A stretch of DNA of 64,000 nucleotides, taken from positions 1 to 64,000 of the forward strand of contig JACRAZ010000097.1 of the NCBI GenBank assembly GCA_016213205.1, written 5' to 3'. Shown in pieces: positions 42,383 to 51,870 of this stretch. The notes beneath the pieces were generated by a model that was not told the DNA's origin, did not search any database, and was given only the letters and a program-made list of their open reading frames with translations. How positions within the stretch are numbered: the stretch's first letter is position 1; every line of letters begins with the position of its first letter. The stretch is from Burkholderiales bacterium (GTDB taxonomy: Bacteria > Pseudomonadota > Gammaproteobacteria > Burkholderiales > Burkholderiaceae_C). The translations under genes were made by a program, and so were the position numbers.

Positions 42383-44205
42383 TCGGCCGCGCGTGGCGCT
42401 GGGCGGCCGCGTTCGCCGCCGTGCTGGCCCTGGCCGCCGGGCCGCTGCGCGCCGAAGCGCCGCGCAAGGTGCTGCGCGTGGCCTTCACGTCGGCCGAGAC
42501 CAGCTTCGACCCGGTCAAGCTCAGCGACATGTACTCGCGCTCGGTCACGCCGCACATCTTCGAGGCGCTGTATGCCTACGACACGCTGGCGCGGCCGGTG
42601 AAGATCCGGCCCTCGGTGGCCGAAGGCATGCCCGAGGTCTCGGCCGATTTCCGCGTCTGGACCGTGAAGCTGCGGCGCGGCATCTACTTTGCCGACGACC
42701 CGGCTTTCCAGGGCCGCAAGCGCGAGCTGGTGGCCGAGGACTTCGTCTACACCTTCAAGCGCGTGTTCGACCCCGCGAACATGAGCCCGGGCGTGGGCGA
42801 ACTCAACGCGGTGGGCATCGTCGGGATGAACGCGCTGCGCGAGGCCGCGCTGGCCTCGAAGCAGCCCTTCGACTACAACCGCGAGGTGGCCGGCCTGCGC
42901 GCGCTGGACCGCCACACGCTGCGCTTCACGCTCGAGCAGCCGCGGCCGCGCCTGCTCGAAACACTGGCCCAGCCCGACCTGCTGGGCGCGGTGGCGCGCG
43001 AGGTGGTGGAACACTATGGCGACCAGATCGACGCCCACCCGGTGGGCACCGGCCCGTTCCGCCTGAAGCAATGGCGGCGCAGCTCGCTGATCGTGCTGGA
43101 GCGCAACCCCGGCTACCGCGACGAACGCTACGACGCCCAGCCCGCGCCCGACGATGCCGAGGGCCAGGCCATCCTCGCCAAGCTGAAGGGCCGGCGCCTG
43201 CCGCTGGTGGACGAAGTGCAGGTCTCGATCATCAACGAGAGCCAGCCGCGCTGGCTGGCCTTCCTGAACGGCCAGATCGACACCCTCACCACCAACGCCA
43301 ACGCGGTGCCCGCCGACCTGGTGAACGCCGCCATGCCCGGCGGCCGCCTGGCGCCGCACCTGGCCCGGCGCGGCATCTGGGGCCGCATGAACGTGAACCC
43401 CGATGCGGGCATGTCCTTCTTCAACATGGACGACCCCGTCGTCGGCGGCTACACGCCCGAGAAGGTGGCGCTGCGGCGCGCCATCTCGCTGGCCTACGAC
43501 GTGCGGCGCGAGATCCAGGTGGTGCGCAAGGGCATCGGCGTGCCGGCGCAATCGCCCATCGTGCCGCACACCAGCGGCTACGACCCCGCGTTCAAGAGCG
43601 AGATGGGTGACTTCGACCCCGCCCGCGCGAAGGCCCTGCTCGACCTGCATGGCTATGTCGACCGCGACGGCGACGGCTGGCGCGACATGCCCGACGGCTC
43701 GCCGCTGGTGCTGGAGATGAGCACCCAGCCCGAGCAGCGCTACCGCGCCTTCGACGAGGTGTGGAAGAAGTGCATGGACGCGGTGGGCCTGCGCATGCGC
43801 TTCATCACCGCGCAATGGCCCGAGAACCTGAAATCCGCGCGCGCCGGCAAGGTGATGATGTGGCAGCTGGGCGGCGCGGCCGACAAGCCCGATGGCCAGG
43901 GCGCGCTGGCCCGCTACGACAGCCACGACATCGGCGGCCAGAACATGGCACGCTTCAGCCTGCCGGCCTTCGACCGCGTGTACGACAAGCTGCTGGCCCT
44001 GCCCGACGGCCCCGAGCGCGACGCCCTGTTCCTGGAGGCCAAGCGCCTGGCGGTGGCCTACATGCCCTGGAAGACGCATGTGCACCGCATCGAGGTGGAC
44101 CTGGTGCAGCCCTGGGTGCTGGGCTACCGGCGGCCGCTGTTCTGGGGCGAGTGGTGGCACGTGGTCGACGTGGACGACCGCCTGCGGCCGGCGAAGGGGC
44201 ACTGA
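42379..44205 (+). CDS. Family-5 solute-binding protein, paralogue 2 of 5
   Basis: 608 residues from a GTG start overlapping the previous stop. Signal peptide 1-25 (WAAAFAAVLALAAGPLRAE). Core blocks VTPHIFEALYAYDTLARPVK, DAHPVGTGPFRLKQWRRSS, SIINESQPRWLAFLNGQID. The DRDGDGWRD loop is at 428-436. It groups with paralogues 3 and 4 (LVEN/IINESQPRW type). The next gene starts inside its stop (TGATG). Confidence 0.92.
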   Translation: MIGRAWRWAAAFAAVLALAAGPLRAEAPRKVLRVAFTSAETSFDPVKLSDMYSRSVTPHIFEALYAYDTLARPVKIRPSVAEGMPEVSADFRVWTVKLRRGIYFADDPAFQGRKRELVAEDFVYTFKRVFDPANMSPGVGELNAVGIVGMNALREAALASKQPFDYNREVAGLRALDRHTLRFTLEQPRPRLLETLAQPDLLGAVAREVVEHYGDQIDAHPVGTGPFRLKQWRRSSLIVLERNPGYRDERYDAQPAPDDAEGQAILAKLKGRRLPLVDEVQVSIINESQPRWLAFLNGQIDTLTTNANAVPADLVNAAMPGGRLAPHLARRGIWGRMNVNPDAGMSFFNMDDPVVGGYTPEKVALRRAISLAYDVRREIQVVRKGIGVPAQSPIVPHTSGYDPAFKSEMGDFDPARAKALLDLHGYVDRDGDGWRDMPDGSPLVLEMSTQPEQRYRAFDEVWKKCMDAVGLRMRFITAQWPENLKSARAGKVMMWQLGGAADKPDGQGALARYDSHDIGGQNMARFSLPAFDRVYDKLLALPDGPERDALFLEAKRLAVAYMPWKTHVHRIEVDLVQPWVLGYRRPLFWGEWWHVVDVDDRLRPAKGH

Positions 44206-46052
44206 TGGCAAAGCACTGGTGGGTTCATGCACACGGGCTGGCCCTGGCCTGCCTGCTGGCCGCGGCCAGCGCCTGGGCCACCGCGCCGGCCGGCGCGGCC
44301 GAGCCGCGCAAGGTGCTGCACGTGGCCTTCCAGGCCGCCGAGACCAGCCTCGACCCGGCCAAGGTGAACGACACCTACTCGCGCACCATCACGCCGCACA
44401 TCTTCGAGGCGCTGTTCCGCTACGACCCCCTGGCGCGCCCGGTGAAGGTGCTGCCCTTGCTGGCCGAGGGCATGCCCGAGGTCTCGGCCGACTTCACCGT
44501 GTGGACGGTGAAGGTGCGGCGCGGCATCTACTTTTCCGACGACCCGGCGTTCAAGGGCCGGCGACGCGAAGTGGTGGCGCAGGACTTCGCGTATGCCATC
44601 AAGCGCCTGGTGGACCCGGCCAACAAGAGCCCCACGGTCGGCGGCATGCTCGCCCACGGCTTCGTGGGCCTGCGCGCGCTGCGCGAGGACGCGCTGCGCG
44701 ACAAGAAGCCACTGGACTACGACCGCGAGGTCGAAGGCCTGCGCGTGCTGGACCGCTACACCATCCGCTTCACGATGGAGCAGCCGCGCCCGCGCCTGCT
44801 GGAGGTGCTGGCCGCCTCCGACGTGCTGGGCGCCCAGGCGCGCGAGGTGGTGGAGTTCTATGGCGACACGATCGACGCGCACCCGGTGGGCACCGGCCCG
44901 TTTCGCCTGAAGCAGTGGCGCCGCAGCTCGCTGGTGGTGCTGGAACGCAACCCCGATTTCCGTGAGGAGCGCTACGACGCCCAGCCCGCCCCTGGCGATG
45001 CCGAGGGCCAGGCCATCCTGGCGCGGCTCAAGGGCAAGCGCCTGCCCATCGTGGACGAGGTGCGCATCGCCATCATCAACGAAAGCCAGCCGCGCTGGCT
45101 GGCCTTCCTGAACGGCCAGATCGACCTCATCGCCAGCAAGGCCGGCGCGGTGCCGGTGGAGTTCTTCGCCACCGCCATGCCCAACGGCAAGCTCGCGCCG
45201 AACCTGGTGCGCCGCGGCGTGCAGGGCTGGCGCCAGGTGAACCCCGACAGCGCGCTCACGCTGTTCAACATGGACGACCCCACCCTCGGCGGCTACACGC
45301 CCGAGCAGGTGGCGCTGCGGCGCGCCATCTCGCTGGCCTACGACGTGCGCGCCGAGGTCGTGCTCGCCCGCCGGGGCGGCGCCGCGCCCGCGCAATCGCC
45401 CATCGTGCCGCACACCAGCGGCTACGACCCCGCGTTCAAGAGCGAGATGAGCGATTACGACCCGGCCCGCGCCCGCGCGTTGCTGGACCTGTACGGCTAC
45501 GTGGACCGCGACGGCGACGGCTGGCGCGACAAGCCCGACGGCAGCCCGCTGCTGCTGGAGATGGCCACCGAGCCCGAGCAGCGCAACCGCACCTTCAACG
45601 AGGTGTGGAAGAAGGGCATGGACGCGGTGGGCCTGCGCATCGTGTTCAACACCGCCCAATGGCCCGAGAACCTGAAGGCCGCGCGCGCCGGCAAGCTGAT
45701 GATGTGGATGCTGGGCTCCTCGGCCACCGATTCCGATGGCCAGGGCTCGCTGGCGCGCATGTACGGCCCCGAGATCGGCAGCCAGAACATGGCCCGCTTC
45801 AAGCTGGAGGCCTTCGACCGCCTGTACGAGCGCATGAAGGCCCTGCCCGACGGCCCCGAGCGCGAAGCCCTGTTCCTGGAGGCCAAGCGCATCGCCGTGG
45901 CTTACATGCCATGGAAGGTGCACGTGCACCGGCTCGAGATCGACCTCGCACATCCCTGGGTGATCGGCTACCGTCGCCCGCTGTTCTGGAGCAACTGGTG
46001 GCACCTGGTCGACATCGACCTGGCCCGCCAACCGAAACCCGCCTCACCATGA
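44205..46052 (+). CDS. Family-5 solute-binding protein, paralogue 3 of 5
   Basis: 615 residues, ATG 44205 overlapping the previous stop by 1 bp. Signal peptide 1-31 (LALACLLAAASAWATAPAGA). Blocks ITPHIFEALFRYDPLARPVK, DAHPVGTGPFRLKQW, AIINESQPRWLAFLNGQIDL. DRDGDGWRD at 434-442. Residues facing the ligand pocket (IASKAGAVPVEFF, LFNMDDPTLGGY) differ from paralogues 2 and 4, suggesting another specificity. Confidence 0.92.
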   Translation: MAKHWWVHAHGLALACLLAAASAWATAPAGAAEPRKVLHVAFQAAETSLDPAKVNDTYSRTITPHIFEALFRYDPLARPVKVLPLLAEGMPEVSADFTVWTVKVRRGIYFSDDPAFKGRRREVVAQDFAYAIKRLVDPANKSPTVGGMLAHGFVGLRALREDALRDKKPLDYDREVEGLRVLDRYTIRFTMEQPRPRLLEVLAASDVLGAQAREVVEFYGDTIDAHPVGTGPFRLKQWRRSSLVVLERNPDFREERYDAQPAPGDAEGQAILARLKGKRLPIVDEVRIAIINESQPRWLAFLNGQIDLIASKAGAVPVEFFATAMPNGKLAPNLVRRGVQGWRQVNPDSALTLFNMDDPTLGGYTPEQVALRRAISLAYDVRAEVVLARRGGAAPAQSPIVPHTSGYDPAFKSEMSDYDPARARALLDLYGYVDRDGDGWRDKPDGSPLLLEMATEPEQRNRTFNEVWKKGMDAVGLRIVFNTAQWPENLKAARAGKLMMWMLGSSATDSDGQGSLARMYGPEIGSQNMARFKLEAFDRLYERMKALPDGPEREALFLEAKRIAVAYMPWKVHVHRLEIDLAHPWVIGYRRPLFWSNWWHLVDIDLARQPKPASP

Positions 46053-47866
46053 CACCACGCCTGCCCGCCCTGCTCGCCCTGCTGTTCTGCCTGGCCGTCG
46101 GCAGCGGTGCCGCCACCGCGGCCGAGCCGAAGAAGGTCTTCCACACCGCGTTCAGCGCGCCCGAGACCAGCCTGGACCCGGCCAAGATCGTCGACCTGTA
46201 TTCGCGCAACGTCACCGCACACATCTTCGAGGCGCTGTACACCTACGACCACCTGGCGCGGCCGGCCAAGCTCAAGCCCCAGCTCGCCGACGGGCCGCCC
46301 GAGGTGTCGCCCGACTTCAAGGTGTGGACCTTCAAGGTGCGGCGCGGCATCTACTTCGCCGACGACCCGGCCTTCAAGGGCAAGAAGCGCGAGCTGATGG
46401 CGCAGGACTTCGTCTACGCGATGAAGCGCATCGCCGATCCGGCCAACAAGAGCCCGGTGGTCGGCGGCATGCTGTCGGTGGGCTACGTGGGCCTGAAGGC
46501 GCTGCGCGAGGAGGCCATCCGCGACAAGAAGCCCTTCGACTACGACCGCGAGATCGATGGCATGCGCGCGCTGGACAGCCACACCGTGCGCTTCACGCTC
46601 GAGCAGCCGCGGCCGCGCCTGCTCGAGAACCTGGCCTCGCCCGACCTGTTCGGCGCCCAGGCGCGCGAGGTGGTGGAGCACTACCGCGACCAGATCGACG
46701 CGCACCCGGTGGGCACCGGCCCCTTCCGCCTGAAGCAGTGGCGGCGCGGCTCGCTGATCGTGCTGGAACGCAACCCCGACTTCCGCGAGGAACACTACAC
46801 CGCCGAACCTGCGCCCGACGACGCGGTGGGCCAGGCCATCCTGAAGCGCATGAAGGGCCAGCGCCTGCCCATCGTCGACGAGGTGCACATCTCGATCATC
46901 AACGAGAGCCAGCCGCGCTGGCTGGCCTTCCTGAACCGGCAGATCGACGCGATGGCCACCGTGGCCAACGGCGTGCCGCCGGACTTCACCGCGCACGCCA
47001 TGCCCAACGGCAAGCTCGCGCCCAACCTGGCCAAGCAGGGCATCGTGGGCCTGCGCGAGGTGAACAGCGACGTGTTCTTCACCTTCTTCAACATGGAGCA
47101 CCCGCTGGTGGGCGGCTACACGCCCGAGAAGGTGGCGTTGCGGCGCGCCATCTCGCTGGCCTACGACGTGAAACGCGAGATCGCGCTGTACTGGAAGAGC
47201 AACGGCGTGCCCGCGCAATCGCCGCTGCTGCCGCACACCACCGGCTACGACACGGCCTTCAAGAGCGAGGTGGCCGACTACGACCCCGCGCGCGCCAAGG
47301 CCCTGCTCGACCTGTACGGTTATGTCGACCGCGACGGCGACGGCTGGCGCGAGCTGCCCGACGGCAAGCCGCTGCTGCTGGAGATGACCACCAACCCCGA
47401 GCAGCGCTTCCGCGTCCTCGACGAGCTGTTGAAGAAGGCGATGGACGCCGTGGGCCTGCGCGTGAAGTTCGTCGTCGGCCACTGGCCGGAGAACCTGAAG
47501 CAGGCCCGCGCCGGCAAGCTGATGATGTGGCAGCTGGGCGTCTCGGCCGCCGCACCGGATGGCCAGGGCTCGCTCGCGCGCCTGTACGGCCCCGAGTGCC
47601 ACAGCCAGAACATGTCGTGCTTCAAGCTGCCGGCCTTCGACCAGCTTTACGAACGCATGCAGCAGCTGCCCGACGGCCCCGAACGTGCCGCGCTGTTCGC
47701 CGAGGCCAAGCGCATCGCCACCGCCTACATGCCGATCAAGCACCGCGTGCACCGCATCGACATCGACCTGCTGCACCCCTGGGTGCTGGGCTACCGCCGG
47801 CCGCAGTTCTGGCTCGACTGGTGGCACCTGATCGACATCGACCTGAGCCGCCGCCCGGCGGGCTGA
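46049..47866 (+). CDS. Family-5 solute-binding protein, paralogue 4 of 5
   Basis: 605 residues, ATG 46049 with a 4-bp ATGA overlap. Signal peptide 1-24 (LPALLALLFCLAVGSGAATA). Blocks VTAHIFEALYTYDHLARPAK, SIINESQPRWLAFLNRQIDA, FFNMEHPLVGGYTPEKVALR. DRDGDGWRE at 427-435. A 13-bp gap follows before paralogue 5, the only break in the overlap chain. Confidence 0.92.
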   Translation: MTPRLPALLALLFCLAVGSGAATAAEPKKVFHTAFSAPETSLDPAKIVDLYSRNVTAHIFEALYTYDHLARPAKLKPQLADGPPEVSPDFKVWTFKVRRGIYFADDPAFKGKKRELMAQDFVYAMKRIADPANKSPVVGGMLSVGYVGLKALREEAIRDKKPFDYDREIDGMRALDSHTVRFTLEQPRPRLLENLASPDLFGAQAREVVEHYRDQIDAHPVGTGPFRLKQWRRGSLIVLERNPDFREEHYTAEPAPDDAVGQAILKRMKGQRLPIVDEVHISIINESQPRWLAFLNRQIDAMATVANGVPPDFTAHAMPNGKLAPNLAKQGIVGLREVNSDVFFTFFNMEHPLVGGYTPEKVALRRAISLAYDVKREIALYWKSNGVPAQSPLLPHTTGYDTAFKSEVADYDPARAKALLDLYGYVDRDGDGWRELPDGKPLLLEMTTNPEQRFRVLDELLKKAMDAVGLRVKFVVGHWPENLKQARAGKLMMWQLGVSAAAPDGQGSLARLYGPECHSQNMSCFKLPAFDQLYERMQQLPDGPERAALFAEAKRIATAYMPIKHRVHRIDIDLLHPWVLGYRRPQFWLDWWHLIDIDLSRRPAG

Positions 47867-47879
47867 GCGCGCGAGCGGC

Positions 47880-49679
47880 ATGGCCATGCTGCGCCGGCGC
47901 GACCTGCTGGCGGGGGCGGCCGGCCTGCCGGCCGCGCCGGCATGGGCGCCGGCCTGGGCCGCCGGCCCGAGGACCCTGCGGCTGGCGCTGGCCGCCACCG
48001 AAACCCCCTTCGACCCGCCGCAGACCGACAGCAGCCTCTACACCGCGCAGGTGATCGGCAGCATCTTCGAATCGCCACTGGGCTACGACTACCTGGCCCG
48101 CCCGGCGCGCCTGCGGCCGGTGACGGCCGCCGCGATGCCCGAGGTCTCGGCCGACTTCCGCCAGTTCACGCTGCGCATCCGGCCCGGCATCCTGTTCGAC
48201 GACGATCCGGCCTTCGGCGGCCGGCCGCGCGAGCTCACCGCGGCCGATTACGTGTACAGCTTCAAGCGCTTCTACGACCCGCGCTGGAAGTCGGCCGACC
48301 TCCCGTTGTTCGAGAACGCGCAGCTGCTGGGCCTGCCCGCGCTGCGCGAGCGCTGCCTGGCCGAGCGCCGGCCCTTCGACTACGACACCGAGGTCGACGG
48401 CCTGCACGCCCCGGACCGCTACACGCTGCGCATCCGCCTGGCCGAACCCGACCCGCGCTTTGCCTACCTGCTGGCGCAGCCCGCGGTCACCGGCGCGGTG
48501 GCGCGCGAGGTGGTGGAGCGCTACGGCGACGACATCGGCGCCCACCCGGTGGGCACCGGCGCCTACCGCCTGGCCACCTGGCGGCGCGGCTCGCGCGTGG
48601 TGCTGGAGCGCGCGCCGCGCTTTCGCGGCGAGGTGTATGCCGGCGTGCCGGCCGACACCCCGCTGGCCCGTCAGATAGCGGATGAGTTACGCGGCCAGCG
48701 CCTGCCGCTGATCGACCGCATCGAGTTCAACATCATCGAGGAACAGCAACCCCGCTGGCTGGCCTTCGTCAACCGCGAGCTCGACCTGCTGGAGGTGCCC
48801 GGCAGCTTCGGCAAGCTGGCGGTGCCCAATGGCCAGCTCGCGCCCTACCTGCGCAAGCAGGGTGTGCGCCTGCAGCTCTCGCCGATGCCCGACATGTCGA
48901 TGAGCTACTTCAACTGCACCGACCCGCTGGTGGGCGGTAACACGCCCGACAAGGTGGCGCTGCGCCGCGCCATCGCGCTGGCCCACGACGGCGCGGCCTG
49001 GATCCGCCTGGTGCGCGGCGGCCTGGCGGTGCCCGCGCAATCGCCGGTGCCGCCCTTCACCCACGGCCACGACCCCGCCTACCGCAGCGAGATGAGCGAA
49101 CACGACCCCGCCCGGGCGCGGGCGCTGCTCGACCTGTACGGCTACCACGACCGCGATGGCGACGGCTGGCGCGAAACCCCCGCCGGCCAGCCGCTGGTGC
49201 TGCGCATTGCCAGCCTGTCGGACACCGCCGCGCGCGACGGCAACGAGGTGTGGCAACGCAGCCTCGCCGCGGTGGGCCTGCGGGCACGCTTCGAGCCCGC
49301 CGGCTGGTCCGAACTGCTGCGCCGCTCACGCGCCGGCGCGCTGATGATCTGGGGCTACGCCCTCACCGCCGCCACGCCCGATGGTGGCAGCTACCTCGGC
49401 CTGGCCTACGGCCCCAACGCCGGCGATGCGAACGACGCCCGCTTCGCGCTGCCCGCCTTCGACCGCCTGTACGAGCGCCAGCGCCGCCTGCCCGACGGCC
49501 CCGAGCGCGACGCGCTGATGCGCGAGGCCAAGAACCTGATGGTGGCCTACATGCCCTACAAAGTGCACGGCCACCGCATCCAGGCCGACCTGATGCAGCC
49601 CGCGCTGCGCCACCACTGGCGCCACCCCTTCATGCGCGACATCTGGCGCTACCTGGACATCCAGGCGACACGGCGCTGA
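47880..49679 (+). CDS. Family-5 solute-binding protein, paralogue 5 of 5
   Basis: 599 residues. N-terminus MAMLRRRDLLAGAAGLPAAP has a twin-arginine-like RRRDLL motif, unlike the Sec signals of its four relatives, so it may fold before export. Blocks FDPPQTDSSLYTAQVIGSIF, GAHPVGTGAYRLATW, NIIEEQQPRWLAFVNRELD. DRDGDGWRE at 424-432. It pairs with paralogue 1 by YDPRWKS and IIEE. ghrA follows after 26 bp. Confidence 0.92.
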   Translation: MAMLRRRDLLAGAAGLPAAPAWAPAWAAGPRTLRLALAATETPFDPPQTDSSLYTAQVIGSIFESPLGYDYLARPARLRPVTAAAMPEVSADFRQFTLRIRPGILFDDDPAFGGRPRELTAADYVYSFKRFYDPRWKSADLPLFENAQLLGLPALRERCLAERRPFDYDTEVDGLHAPDRYTLRIRLAEPDPRFAYLLAQPAVTGAVAREVVERYGDDIGAHPVGTGAYRLATWRRGSRVVLERAPRFRGEVYAGVPADTPLARQIADELRGQRLPLIDRIEFNIIEEQQPRWLAFVNRELDLLEVPGSFGKLAVPNGQLAPYLRKQGVRLQLSPMPDMSMSYFNCTDPLVGGNTPDKVALRRAIALAHDGAAWIRLVRGGLAVPAQSPVPPFTHGHDPAYRSEMSEHDPARARALLDLYGYHDRDGDGWRETPAGQPLVLRIASLSDTAARDGNEVWQRSLAAVGLRARFEPAGWSELLRRSRAGALMIWGYALTAATPDGGSYLGLAYGPNAGDANDARFALPAFDRLYERQRRLPDGPERDALMREAKNLMVAYMPYKVHGHRIQADLMQPALRHHWRHPFMRDIWRYLDIQATRR

Positions 49680-49705
49680 GCCCGCCTGCGGCACACTGCG
49701 AGCCC

Positions 49706-50614
49706 ATGACGACACCGCCCATCCTGCTGCTGCCGCCCGACCCGGCCCAATTGCCCGCGCTGCGCGCCGCGCTGCTGGCGGCCGACCCCGGGCTCGACCT
49801 GGTGGACTACTCTCGCTCGCTGGACGACGCGCAGCTCGCCCGCATCCAGGTGGTGCTGGGCTGGCGGTTCCCGCCCGGGCTGGCCGAGCGCCTGCCCGCG
49901 CTGCGCTGGGTGTGCTCGATGGCCGCCGGCGTCGAGAAGCTGCTGGTGCCCGAGCTCGCGCCGCAGGTGCCGGTCTCCCGCGTGGTCGACCCCGACCAGG
50001 CCCTGGGCATCGCCCAGCACGTGGCGCTGATGGTGTTGCGCCATGCGCGCCAGCTGCCGCTGTACGAGCAGCAGCAGCGCGAGCGCAGCTGGCGCCGCCA
50101 CCCCAAGGCCGCCGCGCGCCACCGCATCGCGGTGCTGGGCTTCGGCGAGGTGGGCCGCGCGGTGGCCGAGCCGCTGCGCGCGCTGGGCTTCGGCGTGGAG
50201 GGCTGGCGCCGCGCGAGCGGCCCGCTCGCCAGTGTGCTGGCCCGCAGCGAGATCGTCGTCAACACCCTGCCGCTGACGCCCGAGACCACCGGCCTGCTCA
50301 ACGCCGAGGCCTTTGCGGCGATGCCGGCCGGGGCCTACTTCATCAACATCGCGCGCGGCGGCCACGTGGTCGAGCCCGACCTGATCGCCGCGGTGACCAG
50401 CGGCCACCTCGCCGGCGCCGCGCTCGACGTGCAGCAGCACGAGCCGCTGCCGCCGGATGATCCGCTGTGGGCCGTGCCGGGCATCCTGATCACGCCGCAC
50501 ATCGCGGCGCAGAGTTCGTTCGCCACCGTGGCGAGCCAGTTCGTGGCCGGCCTGCAGGCGCTGCTGCACGGGCGGCCGTTGCCCAACGCGGTGGACCGCA
50601 GCCGGGGCTACTAG
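49706..50614 (+). CDS. ghrA: Glyoxylate/hydroxypyruvate reductase A-like dehydrogenase
   Basis: 302 residues, cytoplasmic NAD(P)H-dependent D-2-hydroxyacid dehydrogenase. Nucleotide site LGFGEVGRAVAEPL (about 142-155). Catalytic Arg in NIARGGHVV, Glu in DVQQHEPLP and His in ITPHIAAQS, all present. GhrA reduces glyoxylate and hydroxypyruvate. It follows the binding-protein genes on the same strand and may share their transcript. Confidence 0.85.
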   Translation: MTTPPILLLPPDPAQLPALRAALLAADPGLDLVDYSRSLDDAQLARIQVVLGWRFPPGLAERLPALRWVCSMAAGVEKLLVPELAPQVPVSRVVDPDQALGIAQHVALMVLRHARQLPLYEQQQRERSWRRHPKAAARHRIAVLGFGEVGRAVAEPLRALGFGVEGWRRASGPLASVLARSEIVVNTLPLTPETTGLLNAEAFAAMPAGAYFINIARGGHVVEPDLIAAVTSGHLAGAALDVQQHEPLPPDDPLWAVPGILITPHIAAQSSFATVASQFVAGLQALLHGRPLPNAVDRSRGY

Positions 50615-50642
50615 CGCCTGCCCATGCCACGGAGATGAGCGC

Positions 50643-51416
50643 GTGAGCGCCCGGCCCCACCCCGCCACGCCGCCGCGCACCGACGACGAAGTGGCCGGCC
50701 GCTACCGCCACGGCCCCTGGGTGCCGGCCGAGCTGTACTGCCGCCTGATCGTGGAAGACCTGCGGGCGATGGCAGGCGCTGCCGTGGCCCCCACGGTGCT
50801 GGACATCGGCTGCGGCCACGGCCTGATGGGCTACCCGCTGCTGCAGGAACACATCGCGGACCATGCCGGGCCCTGCATCGGCATCGAGCCCGACCCGCAG
50901 GCCGAACCGTCGCCGGTGTTCGGCACGCTGCACCGGGTGCCGTTCGAGCAGGCGCCGCTGCCGGCGGCCTCGGTGGACCTGGCCTACGCGGCCATGGTGC
51001 TGGAGCACCTGCCCCGGCCGGCCGAGTTCTTCGCCCGGCTGGCCCAGGTGCTGCGCCCGGGCGGCGTGTTCTGGGCCTTCACGGTGGACCGGCGCCACTA
51101 CTTCTCGTGGTTCAGCCAGCTCATCGAGGCCACGCGCCTGAAGGAGCGCTACCTCGACCGCGTGCGCGGCCGCAAGGGCGAGGCCGCGGCGCGCTACGAC
51201 AACTACCCCACCTTCTACCGCTGCAACAGCCCGGCCGCGCTGCAGGCCTTGGCCGGGGCCGACTTCACGCTGCAATGCTGGAGCCTGCACCGCGTGGGCC
51301 AGCTCGACGGCTACGTGCCCTACCGCCTGCGCCGCCTGTCGCACCTGGCCGACCGCGCCGTCATCCGCCTGGGGCTGCCCGGCAGCGTGCTGGTGGCGCG
51401 GCTGGTGCGGCGCTGA
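50643..51416 (+). CDS. Class I SAM-dependent methyltransferase
   Basis: 257 residues. SAM motif VLDIGCGHGLMGYPLL (about 53-68), acidic loop IGIEPDPQAEP, and the post-motif SVDLAYAAMVLEHLPRPAEF with RLAQVLRPGGVFWAFTV, as in UbiE/Methyltransf_11 enzymes. No target domain. GTG 50643 is the start used; the substrate is unknown. It converges on trxC with 3 bp between stops. Confidence 0.85.
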   Translation: MSARPHPATPPRTDDEVAGRYRHGPWVPAELYCRLIVEDLRAMAGAAVAPTVLDIGCGHGLMGYPLLQEHIADHAGPCIGIEPDPQAEPSPVFGTLHRVPFEQAPLPAASVDLAYAAMVLEHLPRPAEFFARLAQVLRPGGVFWAFTVDRRHYFSWFSQLIEATRLKERYLDRVRGRKGEAAARYDNYPTFYRCNSPAALQALAGADFTLQCWSLHRVGQLDGYVPYRLRRLSHLADRAVIRLGLPGSVLVARLVRR

Positions 51417-51419
51417 CGC

Positions 51420-51863
51420 TCACCCCCGCGCCAGCGTGACGATCTGTTCGGTGGGCAGGGCACCGCTGCGGCGGGCCGTTTCGCGGCCGCCGTCCAGCCG
51501 CACCAGGGTCGGGATGCTGCGGATCGCGAAGCGGGACGCCAGGCCCGGCGCCTCGTCGCTGTTCACCTTGGCCAACAGCACCCGGCCCTTCAGCTGGCGG
51601 GCCGCCTGCTCGAACATCGGCGCCATCATCCGGCAGGGGCCGCACCAGGGGGCCCAGAAGTCCACCAGCACCGGGATCGTGCTGCCCTGCACCACCGCGT
51701 CGAAATTGCGCTCGTCCAGCACCAGCGGCCGGCCGTCCAGCAGCGGCCGGTGGCAGCGGCCGCAGTCCGGGTCGTCGGCCAGCCGGTCGGCGGGCACGCG
51801 GTTCACGGCACCGCAGGCGGCGCAGGCGATGTGGGCAGGGGCGTGGGTGGTGGTGGCGTTCAT
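51420..51863 (-). CDS. trxC: Thioredoxin 2 TrxC
   Basis: 147 residues, cytosolic. The N-terminal zinc-binding extension has two CxxC pairs (CAAC at 14-17 and CGRC at 34-37), as in E. coli TrxC. The thioredoxin active site is WAPWCGPCRMM (CGPC about 73-76), with the cis-proline in IRSIPTLV. TrxC acts in oxidative and heat stress. A sigma-32-like promoter lies directly upstream and would give a leaderless message. Confidence 0.93.
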   Translation of the reverse strand: MNATTTHAPAHIACAACGAVNRVPADRLADDPDCGRCHRPLLDGRPLVLDERNFDAVVQGSTIPVLVDFWAPWCGPCRMMAPMFEQAARQLKGRVLLAKVNSDEAPGLASRFAIRSIPTLVRLDGGRETARRSGALPTEQIVTLARG

Positions 51864-51870
51864 GCGCCGG

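Noticed and set aside
40508..49679. Binding-protein array as an assembly duplication
   Set aside because: The five genes differ at many residues, have different signal peptides and fall into two subgroups, so they are old paralogues rather than a copied contig.
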